From Calothrix sp. PCC 6303 (GTDB lineage: Bacteria; Cyanobacteriota; Cyanobacteriia; Cyanobacteriales; Nostocaceae), in contig NC_019751.1 in the NCBI RefSeq assembly GCF_000317435.1, forward strand, positions 6,634,001 to 6,698,000: a stretch of DNA of 64,000 bases. Reading direction: 5' to 3'. Below are positions 35,793 to 45,540 of the stretch, piece after piece; the first letter of the stretch is position 1, and each line of letters begins with the position of its first letter. Under the pieces are notes generated by a model. It was not told the origin of the DNA. It saw nothing but the letters and a program-made list of their open reading frames with translations, and did not search any database. The translations under genes and the position numbers were made by a program.

Positions 35793-36839
35793 TTAATCCT
35801 TGCCAAATTTTCCTTGCAGTTTCTTGAAAACTTGGTACATCTCAGGAAGATGATTCAGAATTACCGAAATTCTCAGGTATTGTTTATGTGGCATGGCTGG
35901 CATTCCCGAAACAGTTTGTCCGGCGGCAACGTTGGTGTGTATACCTGCTTTGGCAGATGCGATCGCGCCATCGCCAATTTTAACTTGGTTGGATACTCCC
36001 GATTGTCCCGCTAAAATTACCCGATTACCAATTTTCGCTCCCCCAGCAATTCCCGACTGACCTGCAAATGCACATCCAAAGCCCACTTGGCAACCGTGTC
36101 CGACTTGTACCATATTGTCAATAATAGTACTTTTACCAATGCGAGTTTCTCCCACTGCTGGACGATCGATTGCACTATTACAACCAACTTCGACATTATC
36201 TTCTAGAACTGTGTAACCAGATTGTTCCATTTTTTCCCAACCGCTACGGGTGGGAACAAAGCCAAAGCCTTCAGCACCAATGACTGCACCACTATGAATT
36301 GTGCAGTTATTCCCGATGCGGGTACGTTCGTGGATACTGCAATTAGCATGAAGAATTGTACTGTCACCGATTTGAACATCAGGGTAAATCACAACATTGG
36401 CATGAATGCAAGCACCATCACCAATTTCGACCCTCTCTTCAATCACTGCATGGGCACCAATATAAACGTTATTACCAACTTTAGCAGTGGGGTGAATCAC
36501 AGCAGTGGGGTGAATTCCTGGTAATGGTTGCCAAGGTTTATAGAATAACCTGATGGCTTGGGCAAATAATAACTTTGGTTCTGGTGCCGACAGCCAAGCA
36601 ATATTTAACTGGGTGGCTTTTGCTTGCAAAGCTTCATCGGCAGGTAAAATTAAGGCACCAGCATTGGTTTTTGCGACAAAGCTGGCAAATTTTGCCCCTT
36701 CAATATAACTTAAATGATTGCTGGTCGCCTGATCCACTGCTGCTAAACCGGAAATTTCTGGGTTACAGTCATTATTAGCATTCCAGCTAGTGGTGGTAGC
36801 TGCATCGCCAAGTTTTTCTACAATTTCGCTAAATTTCAT
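35793..36839 (-). CDS. lpxD: UDP-3-O-acylglucosamine N-acyltransferase LpxD
   Basis: This is the third enzyme of lipid A synthesis, adding an acyl chain to the 2-amino group of UDP-3-O-acyl-glucosamine with acyl-ACP. The 348-residue length is normal. An N-terminal uridine-binding domain (about 1-105, KFSEIVEKLG, FVAKTNAGALILPADE) precedes a hexapeptide left-handed beta-helix (about 108-320; for example VGNNVYIGAHAVIEERVEIG). The catalytic His lies in NMVQVGHGCQVG. The C terminus is helical. ATG at 36839. It is transcribed divergently from holA. Cyanobacteria keep lpxD although their lipid A is simplified. No other lpx gene is in the window. Confidence 0.94.
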   Translation of the reverse strand: MKFSEIVEKLGDAATTTSWNANNDCNPEISGLAAVDQATSNHLSYIEGAKFASFVAKTNAGALILPADEALQAKATQLNIAWLSAPEPKLLFAQAIRLFYKPWQPLPGIHPTAVIHPTAKVGNNVYIGAHAVIEERVEIGDGACIHANVVIYPDVQIGDSTILHANCSIHERTRIGNNCTIHSGAVIGAEGFGFVPTRSGWEKMEQSGYTVLEDNVEVGCNSAIDRPAVGETRIGKSTIIDNMVQVGHGCQVGFGCAFAGQSGIAGGAKIGNRVILAGQSGVSNQVKIGDGAIASAKAGIHTNVAAGQTVSGMPAMPHKQYLRISVILNHLPEMYQVFKKLQGKFGKD

Positions 36840-37002
36840 CGTTGAGTTTTGCTAGTCTTGAATAAAAGTTAAAGTTTTATATTATTAGGTAACGTGTTCA
36901 AACAAAGATTAGTTTCCCATTAAAGTTACAACAAGTCATACCTATAGACAATCAGGTCTTTGTTACATACATCTGCGCTTCCCCTATATTCTCTATCTTC
37001 CC

Positions 37003-37995
37003 ATGCCTATCTACGTATATTGGGGTGAAGATGACTTTGCCTTAGAAAAAGCCGTTTCAGCATTACGCGATCGCATTCTTGATCCGATGTGGAGTAGTTT
37101 TAATTATGTAACAATAACCCCTGAACAAAGCGATGCCGAAATTGAGGGCTTAAATGAAGCTATGACACCTCCATTCGGTGCAGGGGGACGTTTAGTTTGG
37201 TTGGTAAATTCTCCAATTTGTCAACAATGTCCAGAAAATCTTTTGGCAGAATTACAGCGAACCCTCTCCGTAATTCCGGAAACATCAGTACTATTAATTA
37301 CTAGCCGTAACAAACCTGATGAACGTCTCAAATCCACCAAGCTACTCAAACAATTTGCTCAATTTCAAGAGTTTCCGGTGATTCCTCCTTGGAAAACTGA
37401 GCTACTAATTCAAGCTGTGAACCAAGCTGCACAAACTACAGGGGTCAAACTCACAGCCAAAAGTACTGAGTTATTAGCCTCGGCTGTAGGCAACGATACT
37501 AGGCTCCTGTATAATGAATTGGAGAAAATTCGACTCTATGCGGGTGATAGCAACAAACCCCAAGATGAGAACGTCATAGCTCAATTAGTTAGAAACACCA
37601 CTCAAAATAGTCTGCAACTTGCAGCGGCAATTCGTACAGGAGATACTAATCAGGCTTTGATTTTAGTCACCGACCTTATTAATGCTTCAGAACCAGGTTT
37701 ACGAATCGTTGCTACCTTAATTGGTCAATTTCGCACCTGGTTATGGATCAAAATCATGATCGAAGGAGGTGAAAAAAATCAACAAGAAATTGCAAAAATG
37801 GCAGAAATAGGTAATCCTAAACGGATTTACTTTCTGCAACAGGAAGTTAGTACTCTTTCTGTTAAGCAACTTGTGGGAACTTTACCGCTTCTTCTTGATT
37901 TAGAAGTCACTCTCAAACAAGGTGGGGCAGAACTAGCAACACTACAAACCAAAATTATCGAACTTTGCCAATTATGCCAAAGAACTAGACAATAA
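37003..37995 (+). CDS. holA: DNA polymerase III subunit delta
   Basis: This 330-residue clamp-loader subunit opens the beta clamp during replication. It begins MPIYVYWGEDDFALEKAVSA, the usual HolA opening with G-x-D/E. It continues with WSSFNYVTITPEQSD, PFGAGGRLVWL, SVLLITSRNKPDERLKS, GNDTRLLYNELEKIRLYAG and the C-terminal RTGDTNQALILVTDLI, LIGQFRTWLWI and LLLDLEVTLKQG. The domain order (RecA-like fold, lid, helical collar) and length fit. ATG at 37003 has no strong Shine-Dalgarno sequence. It stands alone. Confidence 0.93.
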   Translation: MPIYVYWGEDDFALEKAVSALRDRILDPMWSSFNYVTITPEQSDAEIEGLNEAMTPPFGAGGRLVWLVNSPICQQCPENLLAELQRTLSVIPETSVLLITSRNKPDERLKSTKLLKQFAQFQEFPVIPPWKTELLIQAVNQAAQTTGVKLTAKSTELLASAVGNDTRLLYNELEKIRLYAGDSNKPQDENVIAQLVRNTTQNSLQLAAAIRTGDTNQALILVTDLINASEPGLRIVATLIGQFRTWLWIKIMIEGGEKNQQEIAKMAEIGNPKRIYFLQQEVSTLSVKQLVGTLPLLLDLEVTLKQGGAELATLQTKIIELCQLCQRTRQ

Positions 37996-38308
37996 AGTCG
38001 GAAGCAACAAAATATAGATAGAAGTGTCAAATTTGTGTGACTTTAAATGAAAATACTCTTATATGCTTAAGTATAGTGGAACAAGGTATTAATGAAGCTT
38101 GACTTTAACTCTAAATACTTCTCAACTTCCTACTTTTGGTTCCATAAGTCATTTGGCTTCCGTCAGCTTAATCCAAGCTTATAACTTTCGACTTTGACAT
38201 TCTATTTTGATAAATATTTGTGAGAAATCATCTTTTGTGGAACTTCTTATACATAAAATAATTCCCAGTAATTAACCTCTAGATACTTTTATTGTTCTTA
38301 ATCCACCA
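37996..38308. other. 313-bp intergenic region, nothing recognised
   Basis: The sequence between holA and the DUF4168 gene is AT-rich. No ORF, palindrome family member or clear terminator with a T-run was recognised. Confidence 0.4.
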
Positions 38309-38782
38309 ATGACAGAAATATATTACCCTAATTCCCATAGTCATAAACTTATAAACTCCCATAAGTCTATATTTTCTCGTTCAATGGCAATCTTGGGTGT
38401 AGTTGCAGCTGTCTTTCTATGCAGTTCCCCAGCAAAAGCCCAAAATCCACCCAATAAAGCCGAAATGACTAGCTATGCTAAGGCAATGTTGGCAATGGAA
38501 GCACCACGCCAACAAGCTTTTGATGAAATTAAGAAGTTAGTGGGTGGAAACGAAATTCCCCAGATTGTTTGTAATGACCCCAAGAGTTTAAATAATTTGC
38601 CTGGAAAAGCAAAAAATATCGCAGTCAATTACTGCGCTCAAGCTAAAAAGATTGTGGAAGAAAATGGTTTAACCACTGAAAGCTTTAATCGTATGACTGT
38701 GGAAGTTCAAAATAGTGAAAATTTGAAGAATCAAATGTTTAAACTATTAATTGACTTGCAAAAAGTTCCGGCTTCCCGTTAA
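38309..38782 (+). CDS. Exported DUF4168-like protein
   Basis: This 157-residue protein has a signal peptide after a polar N terminus (SMAILGVVAAVFLCSSPAKA). The mature part is helical: NKAEMTSYAKAMLAMEAPRQ, EIKKLVGGNEIPQIVCNDP, LPGKAKNIAVNYCAQAKKIV, then NGLTTESFNRMTVEVQ. The last motif and the length are typical of the DUF4168 family of periplasmic proteins of unknown function. Two Cys residues might form a disulfide. A later start at the Met before AILGVV would give a shorter leader; the ATG at 38309 is also plausible. It has no clear operon partner. Confidence 0.82.
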   Translation: MTEIYYPNSHSHKLINSHKSIFSRSMAILGVVAAVFLCSSPAKAQNPPNKAEMTSYAKAMLAMEAPRQQAFDEIKKLVGGNEIPQIVCNDPKSLNNLPGKAKNIAVNYCAQAKKIVEENGLTTESFNRMTVEVQNSENLKNQMFKLLIDLQKVPASR

Positions 38783-38860
38783 ATAAAAGTCTGATATAAA
38801 TCTGTTATCTGTGGTCATATTTGATTGTTGTTCTTAATCAACGATTTATGACCTTTTTTT

Positions 38861-39364
38861 TTACTGTTTATTGTGTGTTTCTTGAGAATGGTCATTCTGT
38901 TGGGTCTGCACTTGTGCCAATTCTCTGATAGAGTTGCTAATATTGCCAGACCTGGGAAATTCCCTTTTACCAGCAGTCCAACCTTCACGTTGAAGGGATC
39001 TATCTCCGTCAGTCTCTTCGGTTGGGTCATGGAATAAAATTTGTCTGGTTGGATAAGGTAAATCGATACCATTTTCCGTGAGTTTTTTCTTAATTGCACA
39101 GAGAACGCGATCGCGTGAAGCTAAATCATCTATCCGACGCGGTGGATTTATCCACCAACGTGCGCGGATATTAACGGTGCTTTCGGCTAAATCCATCACC
39201 AGTACATCGGGAGCGGGATCTTGCAAAACCTCATTAACGCTATGCATTGCTTCGAGGATTAATTGCTTGGCTATGTCAATATCATCACTATAGCCAATCC
39301 CAACATCATACTGCAAACGACGATTATCAAAAGTAGTATTCACAGTCACCGAATTAGTAAATAA
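38861..39364 (-). pseudogene. MscS-type mechanosensitive channel, 3' part
   Basis: This is the C-terminal part of the channel gene that starts at 41281 and is interrupted by an ISL3 element. Read from 39364 it gives TNSVTVNTTFDNRRLQYDVG, IDIAKQLILEAMHSVNEVL, STVNIRARWWINPP and ENGIDLPYPTRQILFHDP, the cytoplasmic alpha/beta vestibule of MscS. A polar tail follows. Joined to the 5' part after removing the IS and one target copy, the gene has 334 codons including the stop, with no other damage. It has no start of its own before the IS. Confidence 0.9.
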
Positions 39365-40775
39365 GGTTCTACCGATCCCCTTATGGAAATTTAACACTAA
39401 AGTGCCAAGATAATAAGCAGCGTAATCTAAAATTTGCGAAATTACGGAAACCATATCCTAATCTTTTGACTAGCTTCAACTTATTATTAATTCCTTCTAC
39501 AGTGCCACTAGTTGTTCTTTGTTCAAAATAACCAACTATATCTCCAAACCATCTAAAAATTGTTCTAATAGTTTTCGGAAAGTATAAACTCGAATCATAC
39601 ATCCAATCTAATAATTTTAGTACCCCATCGCCCCATGATTCAGCAGTGTTAAATATATTTCTGAATTTCTCTTTTAACTCGTGCATTTTTGATAGAGTTG
39701 GAGATACATTTTGAACTGCTTTTAGCTTTTCTTTTTGAGTCTCATTTAAAGAATCTTCGTTTTTCAACAAGCTATATTTACTTTTTAATAATCCCGCCAA
39801 TATTCGATCTCTATCTAATTTATTCTTGAGGGAATTTGCTTCTTTTTTTTGCTGTTTACGCGCTGCATCTAATTCATCATTTACCTGTTTCATTACATGA
39901 AATCTATCAATAGTTACTTCTGCATTTGGCATCAACTCTTTGACTAAACTTTTATATGGTTTCCACAAGTCTATACTAACTTCTTCAATTTGCTCTAAAA
40001 CCTCATTGCCCATACTCTGCAAAGCTTGAGTCATTTCTGATTGACGACGTGACTCAACAATATCAATTGGTTTTCTTCTGTCTAAATCTACCAATACTCC
40101 TAAATAATTACCTTGACCTTTAATTAAAGAAATTTCATCTATACCTAGACGCTTTATTTCACTTGTCTCAAAACTGATATCTGATTCTAAAGAATCTAGC
40201 ATCGATTGAATTTCTGATTCACTTAAATCATTTCTCTCTGCAACACTACGAATGTTACTGTCTAACACTTGTTTCACTATTTCTATTGCAAATCTTTTAG
40301 TATATCCTCGTTGTTTATCGACAAAATCTAAATCCTCACTAAATAATTTTTGACAATTTTTGCACCTAAATTGACGACGATCAATTCTTAATATTACTTG
40401 CTGATTACTCCATGGCAAGTCTTTAATATTACGCCAATGATGCTGATGTATACTATGACTAGCTTTACCACATCTTGGACATTTAGAAGATTTGGAGTCA
40501 ACTTGTATTTCTATGATTAATCCTAAGCCTTCAATATCTTGACAATTTAATACTTTTATCCCTGGTAAATTCAGAATTTGCTCTACGGAAAACTTCATAG
40601 CGAGCACCGAAAATTTAATTTATGGCTATTTTACTTGTATTCTCTCACAGATTTGGTATATTTAAAAATCCATAAACCTTTATCTAGCTTGAGTTGTAGC
40701 TATACATTCTTGTTAAGTTATAGCCATTTTTTCACATCTAAATATATTTTTTTTCATAAGGGGATCGGTAGAACC
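39365..40775 (-). mobile_element. ISL3-family insertion sequence, 1411 bp, with 8-bp target duplication
   Basis: The ends GGTTCTACCGATCCCCTTAT (39365-39384) and its complement (40756-40775) are perfectly inverted. GTAAATAA flanks both sides (39357-39364 and 40776-40783), the 8-bp duplication expected for ISL3. One transposase gene fills the element. It splits an mscS gene. The perfect ends and exact duplication point to a recent insertion. Confidence 0.94.
39381..40598 (-). CDS. ISL3-family transposase
   Basis: This 405-residue transposase runs from the ATG at 40598 to a stop inside the left terminal repeat. The N-terminal zinc-binding part has CPRCGK and CKNCQK pairs. The helix-turn-helix follows (SVAERNDLSESEIQSMLDSL). 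Catalytic acidic residues are likely in RLGIDEISLIKG, VTIDRFHVMKQVNDEL and TSGTVEGINNKLKLVKR. The end RLGYGFRNFANFRLRCLL is the usual ISL3 C terminus. No frameshift or internal stop is seen, so it should be active. Confidence 0.92.
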   Translation of the reverse strand: MKFSVEQILNLPGIKVLNCQDIEGLGLIIEIQVDSKSSKCPRCGKASHSIHQHHWRNIKDLPWSNQQVILRIDRRQFRCKNCQKLFSEDLDFVDKQRGYTKRFAIEIVKQVLDSNIRSVAERNDLSESEIQSMLDSLESDISFETSEIKRLGIDEISLIKGQGNYLGVLVDLDRRKPIDIVESRRQSEMTQALQSMGNEVLEQIEEVSIDLWKPYKSLVKELMPNAEVTIDRFHVMKQVNDELDAARKQQKKEANSLKNKLDRDRILAGLLKSKYSLLKNEDSLNETQKEKLKAVQNVSPTLSKMHELKEKFRNIFNTAESWGDGVLKLLDWMYDSSLYFPKTIRTIFRWFGDIVGYFEQRTTSGTVEGINNKLKLVKRLGYGFRNFANFRLRCLLSWHFSVKFP

Positions 40776-41281
40776 GTAAATAACTCGGAATTAGGAATCA
40801 CAATTCGCCGACCATCATAGGTTCTAATAGTAGTAGCCCTTGTTTGGATATTTTCAACAGTCCCTTCAAAATTTTTAAAGATAATTTGATCGTTGATTTG
40901 AAAAGGTTCAGTTAATAAAAGCAAAATACCCGCTAAAAAGTTTTGTAAAATATCCCGAAAAGCAAAACCAATTGCTACCCCACTAATTCCCAACAATTGA
41001 ATTAAATCACTTGCTTTAAAAGTCGGTATTACAATCGATAAAGCAATAAATAAACCAAGCAAAATTGTTGTACCTTGTGCCAGTCTTCCTAGCACCATGC
41101 CTAAACTTCTAGCTTGACGATGTTTATGGGTCAAGCGTTTGACTACTTTTTTAATTGACTTCGCCACAAAAAAGAAGATGGCAAAAACAATTAATCCCAG
41201 CACGATATTCGGTAAGAGGATAAGAAATCCATTAACCATTCCCTGAATTTGATCCCAAACTGCTGATATATCTGCTTTCAT
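40776..41281 (-). pseudogene. MscS-type mechanosensitive channel, 5' part (interrupted by ISL3)
   Basis: This is the N-terminal half of a small-conductance mechanosensitive channel, which opens under membrane tension to release solutes. It has three hydrophobic segments (FLILLPNIVLGLIVFAIFFF, GTTILLGLFIALSIVI, then the pore helix around LLGISGVAIGFAFRDILQNF) and the start of the beta domain (QIIFKNFEGTVENIQTRATT, IVIPNSELF). After GTAAATAA the ISL3 element begins; the frame then ends a few codons into the IS (VLPIPL). The product would lack the vestibule and probably not assemble. DUF389 and antiporter genes nearby suggest an ion/osmotic gene group. Confidence 0.9.
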
Positions 41282-41466
41282 ATTATTTGCTTTTACACAT
41301 ATTTTGGAACCACTTTTTAATGGTCATTAAGTTGATATCTGAAAAGATAATTTAACTATTTAATATCTCATCTAATAGTCAAGGGTGACAGAAATATCTA
41401 TTCACCGTGACTTTTGATCCAACATTTAATCATAACTTGATTTTGTTAGTAAATTAATTTTTATTT

Positions 41467-42489
41467 CTATTCCTTACTTTCATCGAAATCAAAAGTTGTC
41501 ATATCTCTTCTGACTTCTTCAATTTGTCCAACCTCAAATATTAAAGTAAAAGGTCGTCCCATTTCTTTTGCTAAAAAATCTTCTAACAACCTGACCTGTG
41601 TAATTGTCACAGGTTCTTTTGCTCTTACACTTAATCGAACTTGTGGGGGATTTGTTAACCAATTAGTATCACTTTTAATTAAATCTAAGCGTTGAAATGT
41701 TAGGGTACGGTTGAGTAATATCTTTTTCACACTACTTTCTAGTCGTGCTTGCTGAACTAATCGACTAAAGCTAATAGTTAAAGGAATCATCAAGGTACTG
41801 ATAAATAATAATGTCAAAATTAAAGGTGTCCTAGCTTTTTGAAGTGGAGAATAGCCGACAACAAAAAATGTCACCATACAAGCAAGGGTAATACCTAGCA
41901 GATTTGTGAGATAAAGCAAAGTTGCTCCCTGACTAAGTGACCAATTTGCTTGTGAGATTCCTAAACCGATAACGCAAACAGGCGGCATCAGCGCGACTGC
42001 GATCGCTGTTCCTGCTAAACTGGTGGAAATCTTCGGCTGAACTTTGGCATAGCCGCTAATACTCCCAGCTACTACCGCTATCCCCAAATCTAATAAAGTT
42101 GGTTTGGAACGAGATAACACTTCACTTCCAAAGTTAGAAATCCCAACCAGCAAACCTAAACTGCAAGACATGACTATTGCCGATAAAGTACCGACTATGA
42201 TGGCAATTAAAGCTCTACGAAACAACTCGACATTCGCCGACAATGCACCAAAAGCTAAACCACGAATTGGTAGCATTAAAGGTGCAACAATCATCGCTCC
42301 AATAATTACCGCTGCACTATTACTAAGTAAACCAAAGCTAGCAATCGCACAGGAACCAATAATTAAAATTAAGTAAGTCACATCTGGACTAGATTCTTCT
42401 AGCAATTCTGCTTGTATTTGCTGTATCCGTATTGGTTCTAGCCTATATCGTTTAAAGTTTTTGAAGCGATCGCGGATGCTCTCTAGCAA
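41467..42489 (-). CDS. DUF389 / TIGR00341 membrane protein
   Basis: The 340-residue protein has a short cytoplasmic N terminus, then about six membrane segments (VTYLILIIGSCAIASFGLLS, AAVIIGAMIVAPLMLPIRGL, AIIVGTLSAIVMSCSLGLLV, LDLGIAVVAGSISGYAKV, ALMPPVCVIGLGIS, LLGITLACMVTFFVVGY, PLILTLLFISTLMIPLTI). A soluble C-terminal domain follows. The motif SAAVIIGAMIVAPLMLPIRG is diagnostic of DUF389. The function is unknown. It lies 185 bp from mscS on the same strand and is transcribed away from the antiporter at 42702. Confidence 0.88.
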   Translation of the reverse strand: MLESIRDRFKNFKRYRLEPIRIQQIQAELLEESSPDVTYLILIIGSCAIASFGLLSNSAAVIIGAMIVAPLMLPIRGLAFGALSANVELFRRALIAIIVGTLSAIVMSCSLGLLVGISNFGSEVLSRSKPTLLDLGIAVVAGSISGYAKVQPKISTSLAGTAIAVALMPPVCVIGLGISQANWSLSQGATLLYLTNLLGITLACMVTFFVVGYSPLQKARTPLILTLLFISTLMIPLTISFSRLVQQARLESSVKKILLNRTLTFQRLDLIKSDTNWLTNPPQVRLSVRAKEPVTITQVRLLEDFLAKEMGRPFTLIFEVGQIEEVRRDMTTFDFDESKE

Positions 42490-42701
42490 AGTTTACTCCT
42501 TTAATTTTGGTCTAATTCGACATCTCATTAAATTCTGATTTTTGAATTAGAGTCATCTACTAATGGTGATAAATTTTCAAACGATAATTTCTATCTTTTG
42601 ACGTAAGTATGCCTAAAATAGCTGATAAAACCCGGAAATTAATACTACTTACATAAACAATAGAATTAAAATTAACTTGTAAATTTCAGGGTAATTCCGG
42701 C

Positions 42702-44258
42702 ATGGCGATTGAATCGGCAATGGGAGAAGTGGTAATTGAAGAAAATCTCAAGCAATTTCTCCTGGTACTTTTAGTTTCCCTCAGCGTAGCCACCCTACCA
42801 CAGATATTTAGCTGGTTTCGTCGTATCCCCTACACGCTATTATTAGTAATTGTCGGGTTGATGTTAGCGCTGGTAGATGTGCGATTAGTAAATCTTTCTC
42901 CCGGCTTGATTTTGTCGATTTTTTTACCACCGTTATTATTTGAAGCTGCTTGGAATTTAAAATGGACAGATTTAAAGCAGGATTTATTGCCAATTTGTTT
43001 ATTTGCAATAATTGGGGTAGTAATTTCTATTGGTGGAATCGCAATTGGATTAAATCAACTAGCAGGAATTTCCCTGACAACTGCTTTGCTAATTGGAGCT
43101 TGCCTTTCCGCGACTGATCCTGTTTCTGTGACTGCATTATTTCGAGAACTAGGAACTGACAAAAGGCTTTCAACTTTAATGGAAGGTGAGAGTTTATTTA
43201 ATGATGGCATGGCTGTTGTTGCCTTTGGTTTTTTAGCCGCGCTGTCTGCGGGGACTGCTGAATTAGGATTCAGACCAATTTTGCTCCAGTTTTTAACCGT
43301 TATGGTTATTGGTATCGCTGTTGGAGGTTTAATTGGATTTGGTATCTCCTATCTAACTCAACGCTTTGATTTACCCTTAGTTGAACAGTCGTTAACCTTA
43401 GTTGCTGCTTACGGAACTTATCTAATTACCGAAGATTTGGGGGGTTCTGGGGTGATTGGAGTTGTGACTACAGGTCTAATTTTAGGTAACTTTGGTTCTC
43501 GAATTGGTATGAACCCCCGTACAAGGGTAATTGTCACTGAGTTTTGGGAATTTCTGGCATTTTTTGTGAATTCAATTGTGTTTTTGCTGATTGGCGATCA
43601 AATTCACTTTGTGGTTTTAGGCGATCATTTACAAGCGATCGCTATTACAGTAGGAGCGATGATTCTCACACGCGCGATCGCTATCTATACCTTGAGCTTT
43701 TTCAGCAATCGTGTAGCTAATCCAATCACTCTACCAGACCAAACAGTGCTTTGGTGGGGTGGATTGCGGGGTGCTGTTTCCATTGCCTTAGCATTGAGCG
43801 TTTCCGCTAATTTACCAAATCGGGAAGGATTAATTGCTACAGTCTTCGGTGCCGTATTATTTACACTGCTTGTTCAAGGATTAACCATCCAGCCTTTATT
43901 AAAGAGGCTGCAACTATTAGGTGATCAACCATCACGTCAACTCTATTTAGAAGCAGTTGCCCGCGAAAGCGCCTTAAATCACGTACTCCAACACTTGAGC
44001 CAAGTGGAGCAGCGTCGGGGGATTGATCCAGAATTTTGTCGGTATCAAGCAACACTCATTCGCGGAGAAATTGCATCTCTACAAGGAAAAATCGAGCAAT
44101 TACAGGATGAATATCCGAACCTGAAAGATTTTATGATGGAGCAAGTACGGCAGGAATTACTATCAGTTGAAGCCAATACTTATGCTGAGTTTGTCCGTTC
44201 AGGTCGGTTAAATAGTGAACTTTCACCCTTTCTGCAAGAGGTGATAGACAAAAAGTGA
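42702..44258 (+). CDS. CPA1-type Na+(K+)/H+ antiporter
   Basis: This 518-residue antiporter exchanges sodium or potassium for protons. About 12 membrane segments lie in residues 17-410. Core motifs: FLPPLLFEAAWNLKW, GACLSATDPVSVTALFRELG (the ATDP segment with the ion-binding Asp), LMEGESLFNDGMAVVAFG (the ND pair) and TVLWWGGLRGAVSIALALS. The C-terminal cytoplasmic tail (about 410-518) is helical, with RLQLLGDQPSRQLYLEAVAR. The family is NhaP/NhaS-like. ATG at 42702. It is transcribed divergently from the DUF389 gene with a 212-bp gap. Confidence 0.92.
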   Translation: MAIESAMGEVVIEENLKQFLLVLLVSLSVATLPQIFSWFRRIPYTLLLVIVGLMLALVDVRLVNLSPGLILSIFLPPLLFEAAWNLKWTDLKQDLLPICLFAIIGVVISIGGIAIGLNQLAGISLTTALLIGACLSATDPVSVTALFRELGTDKRLSTLMEGESLFNDGMAVVAFGFLAALSAGTAELGFRPILLQFLTVMVIGIAVGGLIGFGISYLTQRFDLPLVEQSLTLVAAYGTYLITEDLGGSGVIGVVTTGLILGNFGSRIGMNPRTRVIVTEFWEFLAFFVNSIVFLLIGDQIHFVVLGDHLQAIAITVGAMILTRAIAIYTLSFFSNRVANPITLPDQTVLWWGGLRGAVSIALALSVSANLPNREGLIATVFGAVLFTLLVQGLTIQPLLKRLQLLGDQPSRQLYLEAVARESALNHVLQHLSQVEQRRGIDPEFCRYQATLIRGEIASLQGKIEQLQDEYPNLKDFMMEQVRQELLSVEANTYAEFVRSGRLNSELSPFLQEVIDKK

Positions 44259-44309
44259 AAAAGTCAGGGTTTTTTGGTTGCTCCAAGATTCCCAACTTCT
44301 CTATCATCT

Positions 44310-44564
44310 TTAGGTTTTTTGGTTATCAGACTTGAAACGACCTGCAAAAAACTCTCTTTTTCCGAGATGTTTGGTCTTTCTACCGCTCACGCGATCGCGC
44401 CACATCCTAAAGCTTGATTCTTTCATTTCCCGACGCATTAAAGCAATCACCTGCTTCTCTAATAAACCGTGCTGTGTCTCGATTGCATCAAATGGTGTCC
44501 GATCTTCCCAAGCCATCTCTACAATCCGATCGATTACTTCTTGCTCTAACTCTGGTAACTTCAT
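44310..44564 (-). CDS. TIGR03643 (DUF2805) small protein
   Basis: An 84-residue basic protein: MKLPELEQEVIDRIVEMAWE, DRTPFDAIETQHGLLEKQVI, ALMRREMKESSFRMWRDRVS, then GRKTKHLGKREFFAGRFKSD. This matches the short conserved family TIGR03643, of unknown function. The helix-turn-helix-like centre (FDAIETQHGLLEKQVIALMR) hints at nucleic-acid binding; that is an inference. It lies 51 bp from the antiporter's stop, convergent. Length is normal for the family. Confidence 0.88.
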   Translation of the reverse strand: MKLPELEQEVIDRIVEMAWEDRTPFDAIETQHGLLEKQVIALMRREMKESSFRMWRDRVSGRKTKHLGKREFFAGRFKSDNQKT

Positions 44565-44739
44565 CTGAAATTTTAAGTTTGCCTTACCAATAGTTATTTT
44601 AGCCTAGATTAATCCGCATTCCCAAGCCTACTAATTTCCAAATCTCAATAGGCTGGGAAGTATTCACCGCAAGGACTTTCTCCTAACTTAGTGCTATTCC
44701 TTACATAGTTAGCTTTATTTGAATCCACCTATTTAGGCT

Positions 44740-45351
44740 CTAAGCAACATCTGTAAAAGGATATCTCTTAGCATGGATATTTTTCATATGCTTCTTCACT
44801 GTATTGATTGTAATATAAAGCTGATCTGAAATTTGTTTGTAGCTATAATTAGCTCTATACAAAAACCACACTTCAGCTTCTCTTGTGGTCAATTCATATT
44901 TTTTTGCTTCAGCTATTGCAGCATTTTTAATTGATTCTGATCTATTTTCCATCGTTACTAATATACAAGGATATCTAATTTGTTCTAAATTCATCCATCT
45001 GACACGAATCCTAATTACAGTATTAATATTAATAGTAATTTCATCAGAAAGAATAAAACTATCTAAAGGGAACAGATTTTGACTCTCAATTAAAGATTCG
45101 CAAAGTCTCCAAATTGGGGATGGTAAATCTTGAAAATCGAATAAACTTAAATTATTGCAGATACTTTTAGCATTGGAATTAGCATGAATTACTTTCCCTG
45201 TCTCCGAAATAATAATTATTCCATCTTGTAAACCTTCAATTACTTCCTGAAAAAAAGATTGACCGCGCAGTTGTTTTTCCTGACTATTATCTTCTATTTT
45301 AGTTGTGATTAATCTGGGAGAAAGCATATAATTATTATTATCATTTATCAA
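44740..45351 (-). CDS. PAS-LuxR-type transcriptional regulator
   Basis: This 203-residue regulator has an N-terminal PAS domain (about 35-140: VIEGLQDGIIIISETGKVIH, NSNAKSIC, TVIRIRVRWMNLE). A LuxR-type helix-turn-helix follows (about 148-200: YELTTREAEVWFLYRANYSY, KQISDQLYITINTVKKHMKN, IHAKRYPFTD). No receiver domain is present, so the PAS domain is the likely sensor. The target genes are unknown; mgtE lies upstream on the same strand, 189 bp away. Base composition is AT-rich like its surroundings. Confidence 0.85.
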   Translation of the reverse strand: MINDNNNYMLSPRLITTKIEDNSQEKQLRGQSFFQEVIEGLQDGIIIISETGKVIHANSNAKSICNNLSLFDFQDLPSPIWRLCESLIESQNLFPLDSFILSDEITININTVIRIRVRWMNLEQIRYPCILVTMENRSESIKNAAIAEAKKYELTTREAEVWFLYRANYSYKQISDQLYITINTVKKHMKNIHAKRYPFTDVA

Positions 45352-45540
45352 ATAAAATATCTATTCATCATCCCCAAAAGAAATATGAACAGTGAGTTTA
45401 ACTTTGTTTTACATGATATTAATACAAACTTTTTAACTGGGATTTCGGAAAACACACATAACTTAAGGAGATAACATGCAACATGTCACCTCCCTAATTC
45501 TGTACTATTCAAGTTCTGCTATATAGATATTATTTTTGAT

